Shown here one piece after another: positions 30,695 through 41,330 of a stretch of DNA of 64,000 nt; position 1 is the first letter of the stretch, and the number at the start of each line of letters is the position of its first letter. Both the position numbers and the translations under genes were made by a program. The DNA lies in the NCBI RefSeq assembly GCF_900476105.1, contig NZ_LS991951.1, forward strand, positions 558,001 through 622,000. The letters are read 5' to 3'. This DNA is from Mycoplasmopsis edwardii (GTDB lineage: Bacteria > Bacillota_I > Bacilli_A > Mycoplasmatales > Metamycoplasmataceae). A model generated the notes under the pieces. It did not search any database and was not told where the DNA came from. It saw only the letters and a list, made by a program, of their open reading frames with translations.

Positions 30695-31549
30695 CTATCA
30701 TTTTGGTTTTTTAGTTCAAAATTCTTTTTTGTTTAAATATTTTAAGTGCCCTTTAAGATTGTTAAATTGCAAGTAAAACGAATGAAGCATTAAACGTTCT
30801 GCTTTTTTACCGCCATATTTTCTATCACCATAAATTGGTTTTTGTAAATGTCTTAAAGTAACTCTAATTTGATGTTTTCTTCCTGTAACTAATTCAGCAA
30901 CTTTATCATTTCCGTCTAAAAAGAAAATTGTGTGTGCTTCTTTAAAGTTTTCTTGCTCGCTTAAAGATGATCTCATTTTTTGGTTTTTCTCATCTTTACC
31001 TATATATAACTTCATATTAAATTTGGTATCTGGCTTTAAATCAATATCACTTTTAAAAATATATCTTTTTACAAAATTGTTGTTTGCTTCATTAAGCTCT
31101 ACTAATGTTTGGTAGTTTTTTGCATAAACAATTAAACCACTTGTTTCTTTATCTAAACGACCGACATGACTAGGTTTAAAGCTATCAACCTTTTTGTGTT
31201 TTAAATATGATAAAACTTGATTATCTAATGAATTATCTTCACCATGAACAACTACACCATGCTTTTTATCGATTAATAAGATATTTTCATCCTCATAAAT
31301 CACACTTATGTTATGTTGCACTTTAGGTAAATCTTCTTGTTTTTGTGCATCAAATATGCCATAAACAACAATCTTATCACCTTCAACAATCTTAAGCGAT
31401 TTATCATTGGTTCTTTTATCATTTACTTTGACATCTTTTTTTCTGAAGATTTTTTCAATTCTTGATTTAGAAATATTGTTTAAGTATTTCTCGATAAGCT
31501 TGTATAAAGTTCTTCCTTCATCATTTTTTGTAGCTAAAATTTCAAACAT
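30695..31549 (-). CDS. RluA-family 23S rRNA pseudouridine synthase
   Basis: 284 residues. An N-terminal S4 domain (RTLYKLIEKYLNNISKSRIEKIF) is followed by the catalytic block SHVGRLDKETSGLIVYAK with the Asp nucleophile, then VTGRKHQIRVTLRHLQKPIYGDRKYGG. This is the RluC/RluD subgroup, which modifies uridines of 23S rRNA. Which positions are modified cannot be told. The last residues (WTKKPKW) lie beyond a TGA. It sits 10 nt before gatC and may head that operon. Confidence 0.93.
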
Positions 31550-31713
31550 ATAACCTCTTTTTATTAATTATTTAATTATACAATATATTTTAAATATATT
31601 GTGGGTATTGATTTAGAGAGTCTTTAGTAAAAATAAAGTCAAATATAAGTAATAAATAATATTTCTTCATTGCAATTTATTGATAAGTTTTTTGAATATG
31701 TAAACTAAAAAGA

Positions 31714-31740
31714 AACAAAAAACTAGCCATAAGGCTAGTA
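31714..31740 (-). terminator. lemA / ATP operon terminator
   Basis: Minus-strand stem ACTAGCC / GGCTAGT, loop TTAT, followed by TTTTTTG. It lies 8 nt after the lemA stop. Confidence 0.85.
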
Positions 31741-31747
31741 TTTTGGA

Positions 31748-32401
31748 TTATAAACCTTTCATTGAAACATCTTCTCTTTGTTTGTTTGAAGCAGCAAATA
31801 ATGGGTATGTTGCTAAAGACATTGATGAAGCAACAACGCTTGCTGGGAATAAGAAAATGTCTGAGTTAAATTCTGTAACTTTTGAGTTGTATAATCTACG
31901 AGCGGCACCAATTTCTCTTTCTAAGTAAACAACTTGTTCCATAAGTTGTGAGTATGATTGGTTAGCTTTTAATTCTGGGTAATTTTCTGAAACGGCGATT
32001 AATCTACCTAAAACATGATTGTTTAATGATTGTAATTCACTTCTTTCTTCGTTTGTAAATGATCCACTCATTTGCATGTTTCTTAATTTAGCAATTTCTG
32101 CAAATGTTTCTTTTTCAAATTCTTTGTGTGATTTAACAATGTCAAATAATTTGATTAATGTTTCTGATCTTTTTGTTAATTGAACATCGATTGTTGATGA
32201 TGCTTCATTGATTTCGTTTTGTTTTTGTAAGTATTTGTTTCTTTTAACTACAAAGTAAATTGCTGAAAAGATAATTAATCCTAAAACTCAGAATAAAATA
32301 ACTATAACAATATTGCTTTGAGGTTTTTTAACTGAGTTATCAACAAATGGATTAAAACCATTTTCATTGTGGTTTTCTCTGTTATTAAATAAATTTGCCA
32401 T
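31748..32401 (-). CDS. lemA: LemA-family membrane protein
   Basis: 217 residues. One transmembrane helix (about 31-53, VIVILFWVLGLIIFSAIYFVV) with a short Asn-rich N terminus, then the long helical LemA domain (NEASSTIDVQLTKRSETLIKLF ... YLEREIGAARRLYNSKVTEFNS). The block RRLYN..V..FN is conserved in LemA. Function is not established. It directly follows atpC (8 nt) and probably shares its transcript. Confidence 0.9.
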
Positions 32402-32409
32402 TTTATCTC

Positions 32410-32832
32410 CTATTTATTGTTCATAAAATTATATGATTCAATTCTATATAATGTCTTTTTGAGTTTTGTTTCTAGTTTTGTGATATCCACATTATCTTTG
32501 TTAGATTGTGAAATAATTTTTTCTAATTCTTCTTTTTCTTTTTGTGCTCTTAAAATATCAATTTCAGAAACTTTGATAATATCATCTGTAATGATATTGA
32601 TTTTTTTATTTTCTGCGTATACTAAACCACCACCAATATAGTACTTTTCAGAATTATCTGAGTTGTTTCAACCTATTGTTAAGGTCCCGATTTCGATGCT
32701 TGAGAAAATTGGTGAAATGTTAGGTTGAATTCCCATATAACCAGTAGCAGTTTTTAAGGTAACAATTTCTACATCACCTTCATAGTAAATTCCGCTAGGA
32801 ACAGTAATAATTAAATGAGTTGTATTTTTCAT
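32410..32832 (-). CDS. atpC: F1Fo ATP synthase epsilon subunit
   Basis: 140 residues. The beta-sandwich opening LIITVPSGIYYEGDVEIVTLKTATGYMGI matches AtpC, with a helical C-terminal arm. It couples the gamma rotor to the c-ring and can inhibit hydrolysis. It lies 2 nt after atpD; Shine-Dalgarno elements are weak within this tightly packed operon. Confidence 0.95.
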
Positions 32833-32834
32833 TA

Positions 32835-34244
<1,410 letters not shown>

Positions 34245-34254
34245 TTACTCCTTT

Positions 34255-35109
34255 TTATGTTGCATCAGCACCTGAAACAATTTCTGTAATTTCTTGTGTA
34301 ATAATTCCTTGACGTTCTCTATTGAATTCTAGTTTAAGTTCTTTAATTAAATCTGATGCATTGTTGGTTGCATTTTCCATGGCATTTCTTCTTGAAGCCA
34401 TTTCTGAGATTTTTGAACTAAAACTTAATGAATATAGTGTACTAGTCAAAAATAAAGGAACTGAATTTAATAAAATAGTTTCAGCATCTGGGTCAAATTC
34501 TAAAATTTGACTTGCTTTTCTTTTGTTATTTTTTGGTTTGATTTCAAAAGGGAAAATTTTATTACAAATTGCCTCTTGAGTTAAGTTATTAATAAATTCT
34601 GTGTAAATTAAATTAAATTCACAAATTTTGTTTTCTAAATATAAATTTAAAGCTGTTTTGATAATAATTGAACTTAAATCATATGATAACTTATCACCAA
34701 TGTTTGAATAAGATTTGATAATTTGATCTTTGAACTTACTTGCTCTAATTTGACCAATTCCTTTTGTACCAATAACAATAATTTTGTCTTCTTTTTCAAT
34801 TTTTGATTCTAATAATTTAAAGATATTGTGATTATATGAACCACACAAACCTAAATCACTTGTAATAACAATAAATAATTTACTTTTAGCGCTGTTTTTT
34901 GGAAATATTGAGTTAAACTTACTTACCTCAATATTTTGCATTAAATTATCAAAAATTTCAGATAATGAATCTTGATAAGAAACAATGCTTAAGTATTCGT
35001 TTCTTAATCTTCTTAATTTAGAAGTAGAAACAAGTTCCATTGCGTTAGTGATTTTTTCAGTGTTTGAAACAACATTAATTCTGTTTTTCAAACTGTTTAA
35101 ATTAGGCAT
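34255..35109 (-). CDS. atpG: F1Fo ATP synthase gamma subunit
   Basis: 284 residues. N-terminal helix LKNRINVVSNTEKITNAMELVSTSKLRR and C-terminal helix MASRRNAMENATNNASDLIKELKLEFNRERQGIITQEI form the coiled-coil shaft. Nucleotide-proximal DLGLCGSYNHN is conserved. It overlaps the atpA stop by 8 nt. Confidence 0.97.
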   Translation of the reverse strand: MPNLNSLKNRINVVSNTEKITNAMELVSTSKLRRLRNEYLSIVSYQDSLSEIFDNLMQNIEVSKFNSIFPKNSAKSKLFIVITSDLGLCGSYNHNIFKLLESKIEKEDKIIVIGTKGIGQIRASKFKDQIIKSYSNIGDKLSYDLSSIIIKTALNLYLENKICEFNLIYTEFINNLTQEAICNKIFPFEIKPKNNKRKASQILEFDPDAETILLNSVPLFLTSTLYSLSFSSKISEMASRRNAMENATNNASDLIKELKLEFNRERQGIITQEITEIVSGADAT

Positions 35110-36685
35110 CTTGGTTTCCTAAGTATTTTTTAGGTAATGGTTTGTATAATCTTGCATCGTAATTTGGAATAATAGCAATAATACCTTTAACAAAATCAAC
35201 TAAATGGTTTTCAATTGTTTGATAATCTTCTGGAGAGATATTTCCATTAGCTTTGATTCTGTTAACAATATTAACACCAATATCATCACGAGTAGCTCAC
35301 TCAATAATTTGATCTCTAAATGTAATAATTTTGTCAATTGGTAAAGGATTAATAATTCTTTCCTTAACACCAATTAAAATAATAGCTTGTATTGCTTGTG
35401 CGATTGGGAAGTATTGCTCTTGTTTTAAAAGTCTGTAAACTTTTGAACCATGGTCCAAAATTGATTTTGTTGAATCATCAAGATCAGAACCGAATTGAGC
35501 AAATGCTTGCATTTCATTGTATTGTGCAAGTTCTAATTTTAATGAACCTACAACTTGTTTCATTGCTTTAGTTTGTGCAGCTGATCCAACACGAGAAACT
35601 GAGAAACCTATATCAACAGCAGGTCTTTGACCTGAGTTGAATAAACTTTCTTTTGTAAAGATTTGTCCATCTGTAATTGAAATAACATTTGTTGGAATGT
35701 AGGCACTAATATCACCTTGTTGAGTTTCAATGATTGGTAAAGCTGTAATTGAACCTCCACCATATTGCTCATTCATTCTTGCGGCACGCTCTAAAAGTTG
35801 TGAGTGTAAGTAAAATACATCTCCAGGGTAAGCTTCACGACCAGGTGGTCTACGTAATAACAATGAAAGTGTTCTATAAGCAATAGCATGTTTTGATAGG
35901 TCATCATAAATAACTAAAACATCTTGCCCTTTTTTCATTCATTCTTCAGCAATTGTAACACCTGTATATGGAGCAATATATTGTTGAGGAGCTAATTCAC
36001 TAGCACCAGCAACTACAACTGTTGTATATTCTAAAGCTTGTGTGTCTGAAAGTTTTTTAACAATTTGAGCAACTGTTGAATTTTTTTGTCCAATTGCTAC
36101 ATAAACACATTTAACATTTTTACCTTTTTGGTTAATAATAGTATCTATAGCGATAGCTGTTTTACCAGTTTGTCTATCACCAATAATTAATTCACGTTGA
36201 CCTTTTCCGATTGGAATCATTGTGTCGATTGCTAAAATACCAGTTTCAAGTGGTTGATTAACTTCTTTTCTAGACATAACACCTGAAGCTGTTTTGAAGA
36301 TTTCAGAATGTGTTTTTGTTTTAATTGGTCCTTTACCATCTATCGCAACACCTAAAGCATCAACAACACGTCCAAGCATTTCGTCACCAACTGGTACTGA
36401 GATAACTTGTCCTGTTCTTGAAACAGTATCACCTTCAGAAACTGAGAAAGCATCACCTAATAAAGCAATACCAACTGTCTCTTCTTCAAGGTTAAGTGCA
36501 ATACCAAAAACATCTGTTCCAAAACTAACAACTTCACTATATTTAACTTTTTCGAGTCCTGAAACAATAGCGATACCATCACCTACTGAAACAACACGAC
36601 CAATTTCTGAACGATCTACTTTTGAACCAATGTTTTTAATACGTTCTTTGATAATTTCAGAAATATCATCTAGTTTAATAGACAT
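35102..36685 (-). CDS. atpA: F1Fo ATP synthase alpha subunit
   Basis: 527 residues. P-loop GDRQTGKTA (about residue 170), arginine finger in [12 protein letters not shown]-terminal beta barrel [17 protein letters not shown]. Two TGA(Trp) codons, at 35939 and 35297, must be read through. It shares a base with the atpH stop. Confidence 0.98.
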
Positions 36686-37233
36686 TAGACCTCCTCTTTT
36701 TTATAAATAATTTGATTTTTGATTTTTTCTAATTCTTTATCGTAATTAAGTTCTAAAACTTCTGTTCTTGAAACAATTTTGAATCCACTGATAAGTTTTT
36801 TATCAATGTGGTTTGTTATTTTAATTGTTCTTCTTGTTGTTCTTTGAAGTTTATCTTTAATTTGTTCTAATTGCTCTTCACTTAATGGGAAGGCCGAAAC
36901 AACATCAATATAACGAATCTTTAATTCTCTATTTGATAGTTTTAAATATTCAATGATGATTTTCTTTAAAAAAGTAACTGCTTTTCTTTGTACAATAACT
37001 TTTAAGGTATTAATGATAATTCAATCAAAATCTTTAAAAGCTAAATCAATAGTTTCTAAACGATCACTTTCTAAAATGGTGTCGTTTTTTAAATAATCAA
37101 TAAACTCTGGATTTGTATTGATTAATTCTTTAAGTAACTCAAACTCTGCTTGTAGTTTTTCAAATTTTTGTTCTTCTTGAACTAAATCGAAAATAGCAAC
37201 AGCATATGCAGAAGCATGACTTTTTTGATACAT
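36685..37233 (-). CDS. atpH: F1Fo ATP synthase delta subunit
   Basis: 182 residues. The opening [21 protein letters not shown] is the AtpH N-terminal six-helix bundle, and the C-terminal half is beta-rich ([28 protein letters not shown]). It joins the peripheral stalk to the F1 crown. One TGA(Trp). TAATG junctions at both ends. Confidence 0.93.
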
Positions 37234-37811
37234 TATAATTCCTCTACTGATTTTTCACTATTTAGATATTCTAAAATTAGTTCATCTTGAGTTTCTTTGC
37301 TAATTTCTCTTTTTAAGATTTTCTTAGCCATTTCAGTAGCAATTTCTACAACATATTTTTTAGATTTAAAATCAAATTGTGTTTGTTGATTTTTAATATC
37401 AAGTGCAGTTTCTTCTAAAAGACGTTTAGATTCAGTTTTAGCGTTTTGAACATAAACTTCTGATACTTTTTCAGCTTTAATTTTAGCTTGAGTAATAATT
37501 TGATCTGCTTGAGAATGTGCATTTTTTAAACTTGCATTTGCATCATTCAATCTTAAAATACTTTCTTCTTTGTTTTTTATTGAGTCATCAATGTTACTTT
37601 GAACAAAATCATGACGCTCTTTCATCATCTTTTTAATTGGCTTATACACAAAGTAAAATAAAAGTGTAAAAACAATTATAAAAGCGATAACTGTAGCAAT
37701 CATTAAAGGAATACTTGGGAAAAGTCCTTTAAAAAGCTCTTCGAATCTTCCTCCAAATTGTTCGCTAATTCCCGAAGAACTTGAAGTGTTTTCATTTAAA
37801 TAAGTAATCAT
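37233..37811 (-). CDS. atpF: F1Fo ATP synthase b subunit
   Basis: 192 residues. One transmembrane helix (about 34-58, LMIATVIAFIIVFTLLFYFVY) then a long charged helix (ERHDFVQSNIDDSIKNKEESILR...AKIKAEKV) for the peripheral stalk. About 30 Ser/Asn/Gly-rich residues precede the membrane helix, longer than in Bacillus, with no lipobox. Confidence 0.95.
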   Translation of the reverse strand: MITYLNENTSSSSGISEQFGGRFEELFKGLFPSIPLMIATVIAFIIVFTLLFYFVYKPIKKMMKERHDFVQSNIDDSIKNKEESILRLNDANASLKNAHSQADQIITQAKIKAEKVSEVYVQNAKTESKRLLEETALDIKNQQTQFDFKSKKYVVEIATEMAKKILKREISKETQDELILEYLNSEKSVEEL

Positions 37812-37825
37812 AAGAAAACTTCCAA

Positions 37826-38125
37826 CTATTTAACGAATAAGATTAAGAAAGCAATAAGTAATGCGTAGATCGCTGTAGTTTCAGCAATACCAGCACCAAC
37901 AATAAGCATTGTACGAATTTTTGATTCTGCTTCTGGGTTTCTTCCTACAGCTTCACAAGCTTTACCAGCAGCATAACCTTGACCAACACCGGCTCCTAAA
38001 ACACCAATTGCAGCAATACCAGCACCAATTGCTAATAAACCTGCTTTAGTATCAGTTGAATTTGTACTTGCAGCTGTTGTACTTGTAGTTGTCTCTTGTA
38101 ATAAATTTGTAATTTCTGTAAACAT
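37826..38125 (-). CDS. atpE: F1Fo ATP synthase c subunit
   Basis: 99 residues from ATG 38125, which has an AGGAGAAA Shine-Dalgarno. Two helices: LLAIGAGIAAIGVLGAGVG, then the polar loop RNPE, then MLIVGAGIAETTAIYALLIAFLILF with the ion-binding Glu in AGIAETTAIY. A Thr/Ser-rich N-terminal extension of about 25 residues precedes the first helix. Confidence 0.98.
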   Translation of the reverse strand: MFTEITNLLQETTTSTTAASTNSTDTKAGLLAIGAGIAAIGVLGAGVGQGYAAGKACEAVGRNPEAESKIRTMLIVGAGIAETTAIYALLIAFLILFVK

Positions 38126-38136
38126 ATTTTTCTCCT

Positions 38137-38910
38137 TTAGTAAATTGATTCTACTTTTTTCTTTGTTCAATTTTTAAATGAAATTTTCTTGGTTGTTGAA
38201 TTTGTTTTCTTAGTTTCTTCAACATCAGCTTCTGATACTCAGTATACCGATGTTAATAATGCAAATATAAATGCTTGTAATACTGAACCAAATACATCAA
38301 AATAAAAGTGTAAAAATGGGGTTAGTATTAAGGCAAAGAAGTATCAAGTTTGATCTGCAGATACAGAAAATGCTAATTGTCAAGCAAATCCTGACGCAAC
38401 ATAAGTAGCAGCTAAAATTGCTGATCCACCTATAATATTTCCATAAATCCTAAAACTTAATGAAATAATAATTGAAAGCTTACCAATTAATTCTGTTGGA
38501 ATTAAAAGTTTTGCATAAAATCTTCATTTTGAATAAATACTTCCGATAAGCATAACTCCAAATCAAGTAAATATTGCAATAGTAAATGGGACTGAATAAG
38601 ATGTAACTATAGGTTCAAAACCTAATAGAACTACTGAATTACCGATTAATAAAAAAGTTCCTAAAGCTAAGATATAAAACTTTGTTACCTTAAGTTTTTC
38701 TGGCCCAGCTACACTTTCGAAGTTTTTTTCAAAAGAACCTACATAAGCTTCAGCAATCTGGACGATTCCTTTTGGTGCTTTATCAGCTTTGGTTTTCTTA
38801 ACTTTAAAGTAAATCACAAGCGAAAGAATAAAGACAATTAAAACCGTTATGATTAATGAAACTAATTGTGGTTGTCTTCAATCTCAAAGTGATTCTTTTA
38901 ACTTATCCAT
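38137..38910 (-). CDS. atpB: F1Fo ATP synthase a subunit
   Basis: 257 residues with five to six hydrophobic segments. The essential Arg is in ISLSFRIYGNIIGGS (family LRLFGN). It forms the proton half-channels with the c-ring. Several TGA(Trp) codons, including two in the first eleven residues. It overlaps the preceding small membrane gene by 8 nt. Confidence 0.95.
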
Positions 38911-39337
38911 AAACCCTCCTAAAAATATTTAATCTTTTGAACTTGTTTACCAAATTATGTAGCAATAATGCTAGGGCACTTAATGATAATGAAAATGAAA
39001 AAACAATAATATTAATTCTTCCATAAACTCAAGAAGTGTTTTTATCTACTAAATGTGTAATGTTAATTGCTCTAATTACAAAAAGTAAACTTATTAGTAA
39101 AATAAAAAAAAGCATCATCTTAAGCATCACAAAAATGAAGTAAAGCTTCTTTTTTGTATGCAATAACTTAAAGTAACTGAGTGCAGTTATTTTAAATAGT
39201 ACATAAGATGTTAGTGATCCAATCGCAAATCCAAGAAAGAGGTTTAAGTTTATAAAACTTAAAAAAGCAAAGATAATTCCTATTACTAGAAAAAGTGTTC
39301 AAAAAGTTATTTCAAATGATTTTAATCACTTTGACAT
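38903..39337 (-). CDS. AtpI-like small membrane protein at the head of the ATP synthase operon
   Basis: 144 residues with four hydrophobic segments (ITFWTLFLVIGIIFAFLSF, LFLGFAIGSLTSYVLF, FVMLKMMLFFILLISLLFV, IIVFSFSLSLSALALLL). Position just before atpB and topology fit AtpI/MG406-type proteins, which help assemble the c-ring. Sequence similarity is too weak to be sure. Shine-Dalgarno AAGGAGTT is present. The AT-rich gap 39338-39460 holds the operon promoter and the divergent rbfA promoter. Confidence 0.7.
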
Positions 39338-39448
39338 AAACTTAACTCCTTATCATTAATTTGCTATTATTATTTTATTACTTTTTTAGCCTTATAATAA
39401 AAAATATTTTTATTATTTGACCTAAAAAGTTATTGCCTTAAAATACTG

Positions 39449-39454
39449 TATAAT
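39449..39454 (+). promoter_or_regulatory. rbfA -10 box (leaderless)
   Basis: TATAAT ends 6 nt before the rbfA ATG. AGGT lies just before the ATG but within the expected transcription start region. Confidence 0.6.
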
Positions 39455-39460
39455 ATAGGT

Positions 39461-39799
39461 ATGAATCAAATTACTTTAAGAAAAAAAGAAACTCAAATTC
39501 AACAATTAATTGCAAGCATTCTTAGTTATGATTTAACTAATGTTAATGTGGTTGATCCTGTTATTATGGATGTTAAATTATCTTCTGATTTAGGAGTTGT
39601 GAAAGTATATGTAACACTTGGCGGAAATGAACAAAAAGGGATTATTGCTTTAAATAATTCTGCTTCATATGTGAGAAAAGTATTGGCTAAATCATTAGAC
39701 TGAAGAAAAGTTCCAGAAGTGAGATTTTACATTGATACAGTTAGCGAAACTGGATCAAAAATTGACCAGATTCTACGTCAATTAAGTGAAGAAAAATAA
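39461..39799 (+). CDS. rbfA: 30S ribosome-binding factor A
   Basis: 112 residues. KH-type fold: KKETQIQQLIASILSY, then DVKLSSDLGVVKVYVTL, ALNNSASYVRKVLAKSLD and the conserved PEVRFYIDTV. It assists 16S rRNA 5'-end maturation. One TGA(Trp) splits the frame near 39704. Confidence 0.94.
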
Positions 39800-39809
39800 T
39801 ATGATAAGA

Positions 39810-39848
39810 AATAAGATAAGGTAGACATTTGCTTTATCTTATTTTTAT
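39810..39848 (+). terminator. rbfA terminator
   Basis: AATAAGATAA pairs with TTATCTTATT around a loop, followed by TTTATT. AT-only stem, so moderate strength. Confidence 0.65.
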
Positions 39849-39876
39849 TAAGAACCTTTTATAATATAATTAGATT

Positions 39877-40428
39877 ATGAAAAAAATAGATGTAAAAATT
39901 GAAATTCAAAAGAATTCAAGAATTAAATATGAGTACAACAGAAAAACTAAAGAAATTGAAGTTGACAGAATTTTAAGAGGTGACTTTGTTTACCCATGTA
40001 ACTATGGATTTATTCCTGAAGCATTAGATTGAGATGGTGATGAATTAGATGTTTTATTATATTCAGAAGAAACATTCCACCCTGGTGTTAAATTAAGCGC
40101 TAGAATTATTGGTGCTATGAAAATGATTGATGATGGTGAAACTGATACTAAATTAATCGCAGTTCATGCTGATGATTACAGATTAGATCACATTCAAAAA
40201 TTAGAAGATTTACCAGCTCCATTTTTAGATACAGTTAAAACATTCTTTAGCACATACAAAAACTGAAAACGTCCTGGAATTACAGTAGTTTCTGGTTTTG
40301 AAGGTGTTGAGTACGCTAAAAAAGAATACGAAGAATGTGTTCATTTAATGCAAGAATACGGACACATGGATAAAAAAGACTTTATTGCAAAAATGCAAAA
40401 AGAACACCCTGAAAAATATACAGCTTAA
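39877..40428 (+). CDS. ppa: Inorganic pyrophosphatase, family I
   Basis: 183 residues. [25 protein letters not shown] and [23 protein letters not shown] show the metal-binding signature D-G-D-E-L-D. It hydrolyses pyrophosphate from biosynthetic reactions. Two TGA(Trp) codons. TATAAT boxes at 39860 and 39865; the second again leaves 6 nt before ATG. Confidence 0.97.
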
Positions 40429-40456
40429 GCTTTAATTTATACTCATTAATTATTAT

Positions 40457-40507
40457 AAAACCTACTTACAAGAACTTTTAAGACTTGTACAAGTAGGTTT
40501 TGTTTTT
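40457..40507 (+). terminator. ppa terminator
   Basis: A long stem AAAACCTACTT plus ACAAG against CTTGT plus ACAAGTAGGTTTT, about 17 bp around an 11-nt loop, then TGTTTTT. Confidence 0.9.
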
Positions 40508-40510
40508 AAT

Positions 40511-40537
40511 TAAAAAATTCAGAATGAATCTGAATCT
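40511..40537 (-). terminator. Terminator of the small gene at 40.6 kb
   Basis: Minus-strand stem ATTCAGA / TCTGAAT with loop TTCAT followed by six T. It is back to back with the ppa terminator. Confidence 0.8.
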
Positions 40538-40541
40538 TTTT

Positions 40542-40736
40542 TTACTGTAATTCAATTGGTTTATCTACTAATTTTTTAGCTCTATCATCTTTGATGTTAG
40601 AGTTTCTTACGTTGTTGATTTCATCGTAGTATTTTTTCATTAAAGCTTCAATTTGAGCTGGATCGTCAATACCTTTAGCAGCTAATTCATTTTTAGCTAA
40701 ACGATAAAATGTTTCTTTTAAAAGTGTTTCATTCAT
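40542..40736 (-). CDS. Small unrecognised protein (64 residues)
   Basis: Starts MNETLLKETFYRLAKNELAAKG and ends VDKPIELQ. It is predicted helical, charged, with no signal peptide or metal motif. Start 40736 has a Shine-Dalgarno (AAGGAG, about 7 nt upstream), which upstream in-frame codons lack. It has its own terminators on both sides, so it is a single-gene unit. I do not recognise a family. Confidence 0.7.
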   Translation of the reverse strand: MNETLLKETFYRLAKNELAAKGIDDPAQIEALMKKYYDEINNVRNSNIKDDRAKKLVDKPIELQ

Positions 40737-40824
40737 GGATAACTCCTTGAATAAATTATATTTCATTTCCCAAAAAATAAAATGATTCACAAATAAAAAC
40801 TATGAAAATATTGCTAGACAAATT

Positions 40825-40857
40825 TAACAAAAAACAAGCATATTAAATATGCTTGTT
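40825..40857 (-). terminator. Terminator of the pepF-opp operon
   Basis: Minus-strand stem AACAAGCATATT / AATATGCTTGTT with almost no loop, then TTTTTGTT. It follows the small membrane gene that ends the operon. Confidence 0.85.
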
Positions 40858-40874
40858 AGAAATAATTTTTAATA

Positions 40875-41330
40875 CTATAAAGCAATGTAAATAATTATGA
40901 ATAAAATGAATAAACTTCCAAAAATAAAGGAATTTAAATGAAATACTCAATTACTCATTCTTGGTTTTTTTAGTCTTTCTTCATTTCTTCTTTTTAAATC
41001 TTTACGATATACTCTCCGCTCAGCCTCAGTCATCTTAAGCATTTTTCTCTCTTCGCGATATGAACCAACTGATGTTTTTGATTCTTTATATGATTTTGAA
41101 ATTGAATTTCAAAATCCATATTTAAGTAAGAAGATAATTGTAAAAAGTAATGCTGTTGCTATTGAAGCAACTGATAAAAGACTAAAAGCTTCTTTTGTAC
41201 TTGCGTTTGGATACTTTATGAAGTATGCAATTATAATTGTTAAAAATATAATTATTCCTAGTAAAAGGAAAAGGTAAAAATGTTTGTTTTTTAATTCAAT
41301 GCTAATTTGTGAAATTAACTTTTTAATCAT
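40875..41330 (-). CDS. Small membrane protein at the end of the opp operon
   Basis: 151 residues. Three hydrophobic segments: FYLFLLLGIIIFLTIIIAYFI, SLLSVASIATALLFTIIFLL and the C-terminal FIFGSLFILFIIIYIAL. Between the second and third lies a strongly basic loop (REERKMLKMTEAERRVYRKDLKRRNEERLKK) likely to be cytoplasmic. No family recognised. It overlaps oppF by 8 nt and so probably belongs to the operon. Confidence 0.75.
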